NCBI GenBank assembly: GCA_008729055.1
Contig: SDUX01000161.1
Location: 50,981 to 114,980, forward strand
Source: Pyropia haitanensis
Lineage: Eukaryota > Rhodophyta > Bangiophyceae > Bangiales > Bangiaceae
Length of the DNA stretch: 64,000 bases
Direction: 5' to 3'
The notes beneath the pieces were generated by a model. It did not search any database. It saw only the letters and a list, made by a program, of their open reading frames with translations, and had not been told where the DNA came from. Position numbers and translations under genes: made by a program. Shown in pieces: positions 20,223 through 36,073 of the stretch. Positions within the stretch are counted from its first letter, which is position 1. Each line of letters opens with the position of its first letter.

Positions 20223-20258
20223 ACCCGCCCGCCCGCCCGCCCGCCCGCCCGCCCGCCG
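20223..20258. repeat. (CCCG)n microsatellite
   Basis: About nine consecutive CCCG/CCGC units. A similar shorter stretch precedes it at about 20080-20150. The complementary strand is a run of GGG-type blocks with quadruplex potential. Confidence 0.8.
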
Positions 20259-21518
20259 CAGCCGACGCAAAGCGACGGGACGCGACGCGACCCCCCCCCC
20301 CCCCTCGTCGCCCCCCCCCCGCCCCTTCCGGCCAACACGCTGTCTGTCTGTCCGGCCGGATGACAGACCCGCCTCGCCGCCCCGTTTCCCCCCGCCATCT
20401 TGTGGTGTGGAAGCGGCGGCGGCACGACGTCCGCCTCCCCCCCCCTCTTCCCCCCCCTTCCCTCCAGCCGCCTTTCACCACTGCGCCACGCCCAGTGTCT
20501 GTTTGCACAAAAAAAACAGACTCCCCCGAAACGGGCACACCCCCCGTGTGGGGTTACCCGACCCCTCTCCCCCACCGCGCCGCCTCCCCCCCTTCCGTCA
20601 CCCGCGGCCGCCGCCGCCACAGACGCCCCGTCCCGCCCACTCGTGCCGCCGCGGCGTGCGCCGGCTGTGGCCGCCACGGTGGCGGTCGCGACGCGCCAGG
20701 ACATGTACCGCTCCGCGGGGGGTGGGCGTAGGCCGCCCCCCTCGGGGCGTTTCCGCCTTGGCCCGTCGGCCTCTACTGACAGCGCCTCCTCCCTCGATAC
20801 GTCACGGGGGTTAGGGTAACCCCGCGTCAAGCAAACCCCGTGCTCTCGGCGCCCGCGCCACACCGCCACCGTCAGCCGGCCGCCGCCACCGCCATCGCGA
20901 CGGCCGCCGCCGCCGCCACCGCGACAGCCGCCGCCGCCGCCGCCGCCGCCACCGCGACGGCCGCCGCCGCCGCCGCCACCGCGACGGCCGGCCGCCCCCC
21001 CGCCACCCCCCCACCTCCATACCCCCATCCGTCGTTGCGGCGTGCGCGGAGGGTCGGCCGCGACGGCGGCGGTGGCGGCGACGGAGGCGGTCGCCAGCGC
21101 GGGATCCCGATCCGCCAGCGGCACCCCCCCCCCCCCCCCCACAGCGGCGCCCCCGGCCACGGCGGCGCCCCCTGGGCTGCGTTGTCGGCGCCGAAGATTC
21201 CCGCCGCCCGCCGCACCCCTCCGCGGCCGTGTGCGGGCGGTGCGAGTTGTGGCGGCCAAACGCACCCCCCCCCGCCGCCAAATCAAACGGGGAGGGACGG
21301 CGGACGACGAGGAGGGGCGGCGGGAGTGGGGGCGCGCAGGCCGCCCGCCCCGCACCTTCGCGACCCCGCCGCAAAGCTCGTTGTGGGAGGGTGATGAAAT
21401 CATTTCGGCTCCCAACCCTTTCCTCGGCCTCCGAATTAAGGGGAAAACAGCGGCCCTTCGAGCCGAGGGGGGGTGGCCCGAGTTCACTGCAGATTCATTG
21501 GTGAAAATCAGAGGTTAT

Positions 21519-21641
21519 CAAGCGTACTTCCATCAAGCGTAGTTGCGCTTAGATTTTACGCGTACGTACGCGGTTGCTTGTCTCTTCTTCGCCTAGGCAA
21601 AAGCACGCTACCGCCCCACCAGAAAAGAAAATGTACGCTTG
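21519..21641. repeat. CAAGCGTAC / GTACGCTTG inverted repeat in a TACGC-rich segment
   Basis: CAAGCGTAC near 21519 and its exact reverse complement GTACGCTTG near 21633 flank about 105 bp containing CGTACGTACG. Further AAGTACGC-type words occur at about 21670-21700 and 22020-22140. The spacing is irregular, so this is not a simple satellite. It may be the remains of a small inverted-repeat element or a cluster of binding sites. Confidence 0.4.
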
Positions 21642-24285
21642 AAGTCGGGTCTGGCGAGTAAAATCGAAAAGTACGACTGATGAGTACGCAAATGCACTGG
21701 ACTTTCGAGAAGCACGTTTCAGCCGCCGGCGCCGCTGCCCCCACTTCCTGCCTCGCCTGCCCGCAGACGGGTTAAAGGCGCTGCTCACGCCGCCAGCTGT
21801 GGGCGCAGCGGGGGAGGCGGCCTTGCGGGTCGGGCTGCTGGATGCCCGACTGGCCGCCAACTGCGGCGGGCTCTTGGGGCAGGCGGGCGCGCGGCATCTG
21901 CGTGTGGTCACTCGGGTGCCGTCCTACTCTGGCTGACGGCTGCGGCGGCGGCGGCGGCGGCGGCGGCAGCGGCAGCGGCGGCGCTGTGGGGTTGTTGATA
22001 TTGATGTTCAGTGCAGTGTCAGTACGAGCTCTACGCTCAAAAGTACGCGCACGGACTGCCTCGGGATGTCACGCTCGACTGGTACGAGGACAAGAAAAGT
22101 ACCCAGGAAAGTACGCGTGGTGACTCATGCTGAAAATATACGCTTGGCACTCGCCTCGTTCGCGGTCGCTCGTCAATACAGACGCCCATCCGACCTACGC
22201 TTGCCGAAATTATGGTCGCTTGACAACCCCTGGATAAAATCGGTTAGTGGTTGAAATGGTTCTAGCAGGCGCCGTGGCGCCCACGCCCTTGACCGTTGCG
22301 CGCGCGTGCCAGGCAGCCGCCCAGCGGCAGCCCCCCGCCCACAGCCACTGGTAAGACAGGCAGGGACACGATAGGGGCGGCAGACAGAACCTTGCAACCA
22401 TGCATGCTCCCCGGTTTCCTGCGGGCCGCCGGCCTCTGCCGCCGCCGCTTTCCCGGCTTCGCCCACGAGCCACCCGCCTCCCCGCCACCATGCCCCGCCG
22501 CCCTCCCCCTGTTCCTCTTTTTTGTATTTTCCCTCAAAGCGGACCGTCGGCCAACGCGGTGGTTTAGGGAGGGGGTCTGAACCTGCGGCAGCGTCCGCGC
22601 GGCCCCTCCCCCCCCCCCGCCCCCCCCACTATCGCCCCTGCCTACCACTCCTACGCGACGCGTGGCCGGTGCAGCGCCACGCACCGCGCCGCCACCGCGT
22701 CACGGTGGGGCGCCGTCGCTCCACACACGACCTTTTCGCCCCTCCCGCCGCCGCCGCCGCTCTTCGTCCCCTGCCGGCGACGACGTCAGGAATGCCCCTG
22801 CAGTGGCCGAGCTGGAGAGAGGCCCGCGGGGGAGGGCGGCTTGTGGGGCGTGGCGGTGGGGCGTGGTAAGTGGGCGTAAGCACGCACTCATCCCCCGCCA
22901 TCCGCGGCGGCCGGCCTCTGACAGTCTTGGACACAGGGGCTGGCAGCGGGGCGGACGCCGCCGTGGGCCGCTCGGCGGTGGCGGTGCCGCGATCCGTTGC
23001 CCGCGCACCAGCACGCGCACCCCCCTCCCCTGTTTTTTCACCGCCCCTAGCGCCGCGGCTGGTGGGCAGCCGACCCGGGGGGCGGCCAGGGTGGCCGTCA
23101 GGGTGGCCGAGGACGGGTGCGGCGGCGCGGCGCGGGCCGGCGGCGGCCAGGCCGGGGGCGGGCGGGTGAGCGGGGCGGGCGGGCGGGCGGGCGGGCCGCG
23201 GCTATCCTCCTGGCGGGATCCCTCCGTCGCCAGCCGGCTGCTGTTGCCGCCTGGCAAGGGACAAGGGTGAAGGGGGTGCCGTCGCGCAACCGCCGTGACG
23301 CGGCGGCGGCGACGGCACCGTCACGACCGGCCGGCAGGCAGTTTGGGAAGGCTGCCTTCATCGGGGACCCCCCAATTCCCCTCTCACGGTGGGGTCCACC
23401 ACCCAGCGGGGACCCCCCCGTGCCCTGCCCTGCGCCCCCCCTCCCCCTCTCACAACGACGCCCTCTCGGTGTCCTCGGGCCGCCACGACTCCCAAAGAGA
23501 GTACCTTCACCGCCCCAAGCTTCTGACGTCGCGCTGGCTGGCCCCCCAACGCGCGCCCCTCGCCCACCCGCTCGCCAGCCGGCCCGCTCCGCGCGCCCAG
23601 CAGCTGGCCCCGCGGCGTACGCGCCGCCCCGCGAGAGCTGCGCCAATCGCCGCGCCGACACGGATACTGGCGGCGCCTTCCCGGCCGGAAGGGGGGTTGC
23701 GTGACGAAGGGGTGGTCCGTCTGCGCGCGGGCACGTGATCCCCCGCTTCCGCGGCGGCTTGCGCGGGTGCGTCGGCGGCGGCGACGGAGGGGGTAGGGAT
23801 GCGTAGCGGTGCCACCCCCCTCCACTAACCGTGCCGCTCGCGTTCCCTTGGTTGATCCCCGACCGCGGCGGCGGAGCGCCAGCGAGCATTCGCCGCGCAA
23901 CGGGGAGGGGGGAGGGGACGGACGCCACCCGCCGCGGGGGATGGATGAACGGCTTGCCAATTTCCCAGCAGCCCTCACTCCCCTCCCCACAACTTTCGCG
24001 TGCGTCCCTCCCCGCCAGCCCTCTCCCCCGTGGGCCGGCGCGTCCCGCCCCCGCACGCACCCGACTGCCACCACAAACGCAATGGCGGGGGGCGGGGGGC
24101 GGCTGCCGAGCGGACCGCCGGTGGCAGCGGGCGGCGGCCACAACCATGCACCCCGCGGCCTCCTGTTGCCGGCTGCTGCCACCACGAGGGAGAGGGACAG
24201 CACGCTCAAAAGAAGGCCGCGGCAGTACCGCCAGCCAGCAGACCCACACTGGCGGGAGACCCACCCGAGGGGGGTCACTGACGGC

Positions 24286-24301
24286 GACGGCGGCGGCGGC
24301 G

Positions 24302-24338
<37 letters not shown>

Positions 24339-24405
24339 CGGCGGCAGCGGCGGCGGCGGTGGCGGCGGCAGCGGCGGCGGCGGCGGCGGCGGCGGTGGTG
24401 GTCTT
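24286..24405. repeat. (GGC)n trinucleotide microsatellite
   Basis: A nearly uninterrupted GGC/GAC trinucleotide repeat of about 120 bp between the secreted-protein gene and PRPP synthetase. No reading frame in it looks like protein other than poly-Gly/Ala. Confidence 0.8.
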
Positions 24406-25428
24406 GATAGGCGGCGGTGGTGGTCTTGACAGGCGTCGGCGGTGGCTTGCACAGGCGTCAGCGGGTCGGGTCTGGTAACCGCAGACGCGGCAGCGACTGG
24501 CCCGCCCGGTGCAGCGGCGGCTCCTCGTCGGGCGACGCGCCGGCCGGCAGGCCGCCAGACGAGGTGGCAGCGGCCTCCCCCCCTTGGTCTCCGGCCAAGC
24601 GTCACGGTCGCGCGGGGAAGGAGAGGGGCACGCATGTCAGACGCCCGGGGCGGGGGGGCAGGAGGCGGCGGGGGTGGGAGGGGAGTAGCCGCCGCCGTCG
24701 CGCCCACCCCCGCCGTGGGCGGTCTGGCCGCGCCCTTGCCAGCGTGGCATCGCCAGCGATCCCCCGTGCTTGCCGGTGCGCGGGAAAGCCGCCTACTCAA
24801 TCAACAAGAAATAGAAGGCCCCCCCCCCCCGGCTTCACTCCATATTTTTTGCGAAATGGTTGCGGTGGGGGAGCTCACCCACCGCGGGGCGGCCCCTGCA
24901 GGGGCTACGTTTCCGCACTCCCCGCCGCCGTCGGCGACCGAGTCCGCGTTTGCGGCGGTTTGGAGGGCCCCCCCCGCCGCTGGTCATCCGCGGCCGCCGC
25001 TTCCACACACCACGGGGCCGCTCGGGACACGTCTGCCGCGGGGATTGCGGTGCCCGTGTGTGTGTCGTGCAGGCCGTCGCCGCCAGCTGGCCTGCGCTGG
25101 GCGCCATCGTGGGGAAGGGGCTCGCCTGCGCGTGCACGCGGTGTGGCGTCGTGCCAGGCTGCCCTTCTCGCTCGTTTGGTGGCGCCCACCCCGTCCGCGA
25201 CCGCCGCGGACTCTGTTCCCTCCCTTTCGTAACGTGCCGCCCCGCGGCTCCTCTTCCCTTTTGTGGCACGCCGCCTCGCGGCGTGGCCCGCCCAAGTACC
25301 TGTCGTTCGTTGGTACGCTCGCTCGTCGCCCCCCCCTCCCGCCCATGGCACCTTCTCCGCGCCCCCAGGCGGTCTGCTGCGGCGGCGGCGGCGGCGGCGG
25401 CGACAGCCGCAGCAGCAGCAGCAGCAGC

Positions 25429-27133
25429 ATGGCGTTTGTGGGCAATCTGCCAGCCGCGGCAGCCGCGACTGCCGCGTCGGCTTGGGCAGCGGGCAGCCGC
25501 GGGACGCCGCCGCGCCAGCTGACCGCCGGCCGGCCAGCGCGCCCCCCCCGGTGGGCGGCCGTTGCGTCGCGGCCACCGCCGGCAGGGCCGCCCGACCCCG
25601 CCGCCGCTGCCAGCGTCAGTGGCAGCGATGCGGCCACGGCGGCAGCGGCGGCGGCCGCCGCCATTGACGCCGGCGCCAGCGCCGTGGCGCCGCTGGGCCT
25701 GGTCGGCGACGCCAACGGCGGGGGCCTCCCCCCCGAGCTTCCCCCGCTGGCGGGCGCCGCCCTGGGCACGTCGCTTGCGTTTGGCAGCCACCGGATGCGG
25801 GTCTTCTCCGGCACGAGCAACCCCGACCTGGCCAACGCGGTTGCCCGCTACCTCGGCAAGCCCGCCGTCAACCCAATCCTCCACAAGAAGTTTGCCGACG
25901 GCGAGACGTACGTGCGGATTGAGGAGTCGGTGCGGGGGAGCAACGTCTTCCTCATCCAGTCCACCTCCAACCCTGCAAACGGTATGTGTCAATGGACGAG
26001 GGGGGCGGAGCGGACGGTAGGGGGGACTGCTGAGGAGTCCTGCGTGTCGGCACCCGCGTATGATGTGGTTGGCAATAGCGACGGATAGCAGACCTCGGTG
26101 GGCGTCTTTGTGATTGTCCTTTGCATGTCGCGCTACAAGCAGCTGCGTGTTCAACTCGTGTGCTTGTGACGTGTCGGCTTATGTGAGAGCTGGTGTGACT
26201 GTGGTTGTTTTTTTGTTTTTGAGGTTGGCAGTGACACTAACTCTGTCGTGCGTGTGTCCTTTGTGCTTGCCCTCGTTTGTTGTCACGGCCTCGATGGCCG
26301 TTTGTGGCTTGCCTTTCTCTCTTTCTTTTTTTTTTTTGGTGCTACGTGCACGAACATTTCGCGTCACACATTGCGCCGCCGCCTGCGTAGACCACTACTT
26401 TGAACTGCTCTTGATGATTGACGCCTGCCGCCGCGCGCACGCTGCGCAAATCACGTGCGTCCTCCCTTACTATGGCTATAGCCGCGCTGACCGGCTTATT
26501 GACCCTGATAAGCGCCGCCGCGAGGCGCTGACCTCCAAGCTGGTTTCCAACATGCTCACCGCCGCCGGCGCTGACCGGATTGTGCTGCTGGACATCCATT
26601 CGCCCCAGTCTTGCGGCTTCTTTGACATCCCTGTGGACCACATTTACGGGTCTGGGGTATTGGTCGACTACCTGCGTTCCAAGAACCTCGACGACCTCGT
26701 CATCGTTGCCCCCGATGTTGGCGGCGTCGCGCGTGCGCGTGCGTTTGCCAAGGACCTGAACGACGCGCCGTTGGCGATCATTGACAAGCGCCGGGAGGCG
26801 CACAACGTGGCCAAGGTTTTGAACCTGGTGGGCGATGTGCGCGGCAAGACGGCAGTGATTGTCGACGACATGATTGACACTGGGGGCACCATCCACGAGG
26901 GCGCCAAAATGCTCACCGCGAATGGCGCGCGGCAAGTGTTTGCCGTCTGTACACACGCCATCTTTTCGGGGCCCGCGGTGGAGCGGCTATCGAGCGGCGC
27001 CTTCCACGAAGTGATCGTAACAGACTCCATTCACCTGCCCCCGGAGAAGCGGTTTGAGCAGCTCCGCATCCTATCCGTGGCGCCCATTATCGGGGAGACC
27101 ATCTGGCGGGTAAACGACCAATCCTCACGGTAG
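25429..27133 (+). CDS. PRS: Ribose-phosphate pyrophosphokinase, class I, plastid-type (one intron)
   Basis: Makes PRPP from ribose 5-phosphate and ATP, for nucleotide, histidine and tryptophan synthesis. Exon 1 (25429-25981) gives a leader of about 120 residues rich in Ala/Pro/Arg, then MRVFSGTSNPDLANAVARYL and KFADGETYVRIEESVRG. The intron (25982-26390, GTATGT...TGCGTAG, 409 nt) falls in STSNPAN|DHYFELL. Exon 2 (26391-27133) has MIDACRRAHA, PYYGYSRAD (210-218), DKRREAHNV and the PRPP-binding loop VDDMIDTGGTI (342-352). It ends in IIGETIW. The product is 431 residues; the core of about 310 matches bacterial and plant PRS. An in-frame ATG at 25345 would add 28 residues of poly-Gly/Ser. The long leader argues for plastid import, which is inference. 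The gene converges on importin alpha. Confidence 0.95.
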
Positions 27134-27601
27134 GGTAGGCGGGACTAGGGGAGCGGGGTCGGGGCGAGCGGGTGGGGGGCGTGTCGGACACAGTCTGTCC
27201 CAAAACGCTGTATGGTGATGGTCTGTTGCTGTTGCGTGTGGGGGGCTCCTGTGGTACCAGGCGTAGACGAGGGCGTCTCCACTTCCATGGATGCTCCCCA
27301 TTAGGAAGCCAGCGCTGTGAATTGTACCGCCGCACCCTGTTTGATGCATTCCAGGACACAAGGCACGCACGCCTCACACCACAGCGGAGGCTCTCTGGTA
27401 CTCCATCAATTACCGCATGGACGACGCCAGTTATCGTGTGGGCACAACAGACCAGTTGCCACGCGGTGACAGGAAAGCAAAGAAGAAGATCCTCCAAGCT
27501 CACACTCCACTCAGGCGCTCAATTCCCACACACTCGTCCCACCCATACACCCGCTCTCACCCCACGCCAAACCCGCTCACACGCTGCTCCGCTGGAGAGA
27601 C
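27134..27601. other. Convergent 3' region between PRS and importin alpha
   Basis: Facing gene ends with no recognisable coding or RNA gene. Presumably the two 3' UTRs. No canonical AATAAA element was noticed. Confidence 0.5.
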
Positions 27602-29652
27602 CTACTGCTGCATGTTCCCGCCCCCCCCGGCGGGGGGCGCCCCAAAGTTGAACGGCGCACCAGGAGCCGCGCCCTCAGTTGCCGCCCCTCCAAACGGCGG
27701 CGCTGCCCCAAAGTTGAACCCGCCCGACGGCGCAACGCCGCCGCCCTCCGCCCCAGGTACCCCAAATGCAAACTGCCCATTGGCGGTGGCTGGCTGCAGA
27801 CCCGCCACGTCCGTCTCTTCGGCGGCCCCGAAGTACACCTCCAGCAGCTTCACAGACTTGTCATACACGTCCTGGTTGGCGTGCTGCTGCAACATTTCAA
27901 TCTTGTCCAGGCCGCCGGCCGCCTCAACGGCCTCGGCGTACTCGTTGGGATGCGCCGCGTCGTCGGCAACCTCGCGGCGGCGCTCGCCCACCTTGAGGAT
28001 GTTATCCAGACCCTCCAGCGCCACCGAAATGATCCGCGCGTCCTGCGCGTCAAGCAAGTTGCACAGCGGTTCAATCGAGCCCGCAGAGACCAGCGCGGCA
28101 ATCTGGTCTGCACTGCCGCCGGAAGTGGCGTTGCTAATCGCCCACGCAGCCTCCTTCTTAATGTCAAACTCTGCGGTGAGGAGGAGCTCTACCAGCGGCG
28201 GCAGCAGGCCAGCGTCAATCACCGCCCCAATCTGCTCCTGGTTGCCCGCCGTAATGTTCGAGACAGTCCAGCACGCCTCCTTGCGAATGCTCTTCTTCGG
28301 CGATTTGAGCAGCGACAGCAGCGACGGCAACGCCGACGAGTTGATCACCACCTGCGTCTGGACGTCATCACCCGTCACCACGTTGCCCACTGTCCGCAGG
28401 GCAGGCGTTTGAACTGCAACTGACGGATGGAGCAGTAGCTCCACAAGGCGTTTGACCACCCCAGAATCGACCACCGCCCGGATCTTGACATCGTTCCCGT
28501 CCGATAGGTAGCTCAGTGCCCACGCCGCGTCCGTCAACACCTCATCATCGTCAAAGTACACTAAGTGGGCAAGCGTGGCCAGCGCCGGGCGGACCGCCTC
28601 AAAGTCTGGCTGCGGCTTGCCGCGGCACAGGTTCGACAGCGTCCAAGTGGCGTTGCGGAGCATGGTGATCTTGCTGTTGCCCGTCAGCTGGGCCAGCAGC
28701 GGCGGGAGCGCCGACGCCGCCAGCACCGCGTCGCGGCAGCGCGGCGAATCGCCGGCCATGTTGCCGAGTGCCCATACCGCCTGCTCCCGCACATCATCGT
28801 TGGGCGACGCGAGGAGCCGCACAAAGATTGGCACCGCCCCAGCGTCCATCACCACCGCGGTGTGAACCGACGTTCCCGACGCAATGTTGGTCAGCGCCCA
28901 AGCCGCCTCAAACTGTAGCTGGGGCATAGACTCGTACTGGAGGAACTCGACGAATCGGGGGACGACCCCTTGCTGAATCACTTCATCAATGGGCGGGTTG
29001 CGTTCTGCACATGGGGAAGCAGCAGGAGCCAGGCGGGGCAAGCAATGCAGCGCGTTGACAGGACACAGACGGAAGAGAGCGACGAGAACATACAGCATCA
29101 GCCGATAGGTGTCAGTCAGAGCGCAATCCACAGGCTGGTGCAACGCTCGCACGGTGGTACTAGGATGACAATTGCGCAGCGGGCGCCCTTGGCATATGCA
29201 TAAGCACAGGCCAACGCGTCGGCCTCCAGCAACGCCCCTTCGCCCCCCCCCCCCTCGCGCCAACTTGCTCGAAACGTACCAATGGAAAGCAACTTGCGGA
29301 ACTCAAGGGTGTACTGCATCTGTTCTGCTCCGTTGGCGCTCATCACCCCCTGCACCATCTCGGGCAGCCGCTCCAGCACGGCTGGGTCTGTCCCCCGCAC
29401 GTTCGAGTCGATGAGCGAGTCGGTCGCATCGCCGCCCGCCGCCCCCACCGCCCCAGCACCCCCCGCCGCCGCCGCCGCGGCTGCGGCCGACGCACCCCCC
29501 GCTTCGCGCCGCTTCTTCATCAGGTTCTCCTCGCGCTTGGCCTTCCGGATCTCCACCTGGTGGTCCTCCCGTTTGCGCCGCGCCTCGTCCCCATCAATGG
29601 CCTTCTTGAAGCCAGCGCGCCGCGCCTCCTGCTTGCTGAGGCGGGACGACAT
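27602..29652 (-). CDS. IMPA: Importin subunit alpha (karyopherin alpha), one intron
   Basis: Adapter that binds classical nuclear localisation signals and hands cargo to importin beta. Exon 1 (29652 down to 29280) encodes a basic importin-beta-binding domain ([20 protein letters not shown] ... KKRRE, residues 11-50), an Ala/Gly linker and the first helix. The intron is 29279 down to 29005 (GTACGT...GTGCAG, 275 nt). Exon 2 (29004 down to 27602) carries the ARM repeats with the NLS-groove Trp/Asn ladder: [54 protein letters not shown]. The product is 591 residues, against about 530 for the family. The extra length is the Ala/Gly linker and a Gly-rich tail after about residue 530 with FAFG, FNFG, FGG and FNFG, resembling the FNFG ends of plant importin alphas. 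Splicing joins LLSI|ERNPPI exactly as the family alignment needs. Confidence 0.96.
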
Positions 29653-31604
29653 GATGGCAGCCTGCCCAGCGGGCAGGTCGTAAAGGGAAGGAGGGGCGGG
29701 AGACGGAGGGGAGAAAGGGAGAAAGAGGCAGCAAGCGTGGAGCAGACGGCGACCACCGCGGCCACCGCAGTTCCAGAGAGAAGGTCGGCGTGGGTGCAGA
29801 CGCGGTCAGCGGGCGCGGGGATGCCCGGGCGGGCGGGTTCCAGCGCGGCGTGCAACCTGTCGCCGCCCGCTAATGGAGGCACGGCCGGCACGGCACGGCG
29901 GCAAAACACAGCCTGTGACGCCGCAGTCGGCGCGCCGGTGCGCCAGCGAGGAGGGGGTACCCCGACGGCCACGACCGTGTTGCGGTCGGCGGGTGTGGGG
30001 GGCAGCGGCTCGGATTTCGCTGCCAGGGCCGGCACAAGTAGGGCGACGTGCGTGCGGGCTGCGGCCCCCCGACGGCGCGCGCTGGCGTGGCATGAGAAGG
30101 GGCCAGCCAGTCGCAGTTGACAACGACCGTTTAAAAAAACGAGACTGTTCAATTGGTCCAACAGTAGTGGTCGGGTCAGTTGTCCACCAAAACACCTGTG
30201 CATGGCTGCCAATTGGAACAGCGTTCGATCAACTGCACATCGTGGTCGTCGGATGTACATCCGATTATTGTATTTTCCTCTCCTTGGACCGCGGACGGAG
30301 TACACGTGCAGAAAGTAACATTCGACTACACGACTTGTTGCGATCCTCTCAAGTTCCAAACTACGTCATCGGATGTTGTGTAAGTCAGTGGTACCAAGAA
30401 CGAGGCCGACGATGGAGGGGCGAAATGTCAACGCTCGCAACGTTTCCCTGCCGTACACGCTCCTGAAGTCGTGGCCGACGGGAAAGTCTTTGCGTGGGGC
30501 GTCCCGCCGTGAGGGACAACGTGCTCGCCAACCCCTCCCTCTTCCCCTCCCGCTCCCCCCTCCCCGCCGCCCATGCCCTGCCCTCCCCTCCGCCTGTCAC
30601 CTTCCGTGAGCGGCGCCAATGAGCTTGGAGCGGCCGCCCGCGCCGCCGCCAGTGCCGCCGCCGCCGCCGCGGCCGCCGCCCGCCGCGGCCGCCGCCCGCC
30701 GCGGCGGCCGCCGCCACGGCGGTGGCCGCCGCGGGCAGCGGCGGCGACGGCGCACCGGACGGGGCGGCCCCGCCGCAGCGGCGCCGGCGCCGGTCGGCGA
30801 CAGCACTGGCAGCCGCGGCGGCCGCAGCGGCGGCGGCGGCCGCTGCCCTCCCCCGTCCCCGCGGGCGTCGCGCCGCACCGGCTGCCGCTGGCAAGGGCGA
30901 AAGGCGGCGGGCAACGGCGGGGGACGGGGTCTGCGCTCGGCCGGCTGCCCCACCCGCGTCGCCGGAACGGACGGCCACCACCACCACCGCCACCGGCCGC
31001 CGTCGCCGCCGCCCGTCCCCATCCCCCCCCCCATTCCACAGGACCACCACCGCCGCCGCCGGCCGCCCTCCCCCACCTCTCCAGCACCATTGCCGCCGCC
31101 GCCGCCGCCGGCAGGGTCCATCCCCCGTCACCTCAACAGCTCACTGCCGCTGCCGCCGTCCCCCGCCCCGCTTCCCGCCGCAGGCAGACCACTGCCGCGA
31201 TGCCCACCCTCCACCCACTCTGCCCGTACGCACCCGTCTCGTCGCTGCCCACCCGTCTCATCACAACCGCACCTGTCCACACCCTTGCCGGCTTCCTCTC
31301 ACGCGACACCTTTGACGCTGCGTGCGGTCCACCGCCCACCCGCCGCAGACACCAAACGCGGACACCTGCCGCCGCCGCCGAGGCGGCCGCCCGCCGCCAT
31401 CGCCGCCACAGACATCCGCCGCCGACCACGCCGGTGGTTACTTTGCTCATGATTGCGCTGCAGCGTCGGAGACGCGAGCAAGTGGGCGGGCCGCACCGCG
31501 GGGTCGACCGGAGCCCCACAGAGCACCAAGAGGTGCGGGACAGAAAAAAAAAGGAACAAAGGTGCTCCCTATCCCCCCCCCCCCCTTCCAACTGTGGCGC
31601 CCCT
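29653..31604. other. Intergenic region between importin alpha and glycerol kinase
   Basis: Starts with the importin alpha promoter side. It then has a lower-GC island (about 30110-30450) with no convincing gene, then C/G low complexity from about 30520 to 31590. Glycerol kinase ends into it from the right. The long plus-strand frame across 30573-33491 is antisense to glycerol kinase and is not called. Confidence 0.5.

Positions 31605-36073
<4,469 letters not shown>

Larger units (their letters stand above)
19714..25428. other. 5.7-kb gap: GC microsatellites around a lower-GC centre
   Basis: Positions 19800-21370 and 22560-25400 are low-complexity G/C sequence with C and G homopolymers, in which all frames are open and uninformative. 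The centre (about 21380-22260) has lower GC and recurrent TACGC motifs. I found no conserved motif, tRNA or splice-supported exon in any frame. The last few hundred bases should contain the PRPP synthetase promoter. Confidence 0.5.

Noticed and set aside
20807..20823. TTAGGG telomere repeat
   Set aside because: Only one copy, inside a small hairpin GGGGTTA-GGG-TAACCCC. Not a telomeric or interstitial telomeric array.
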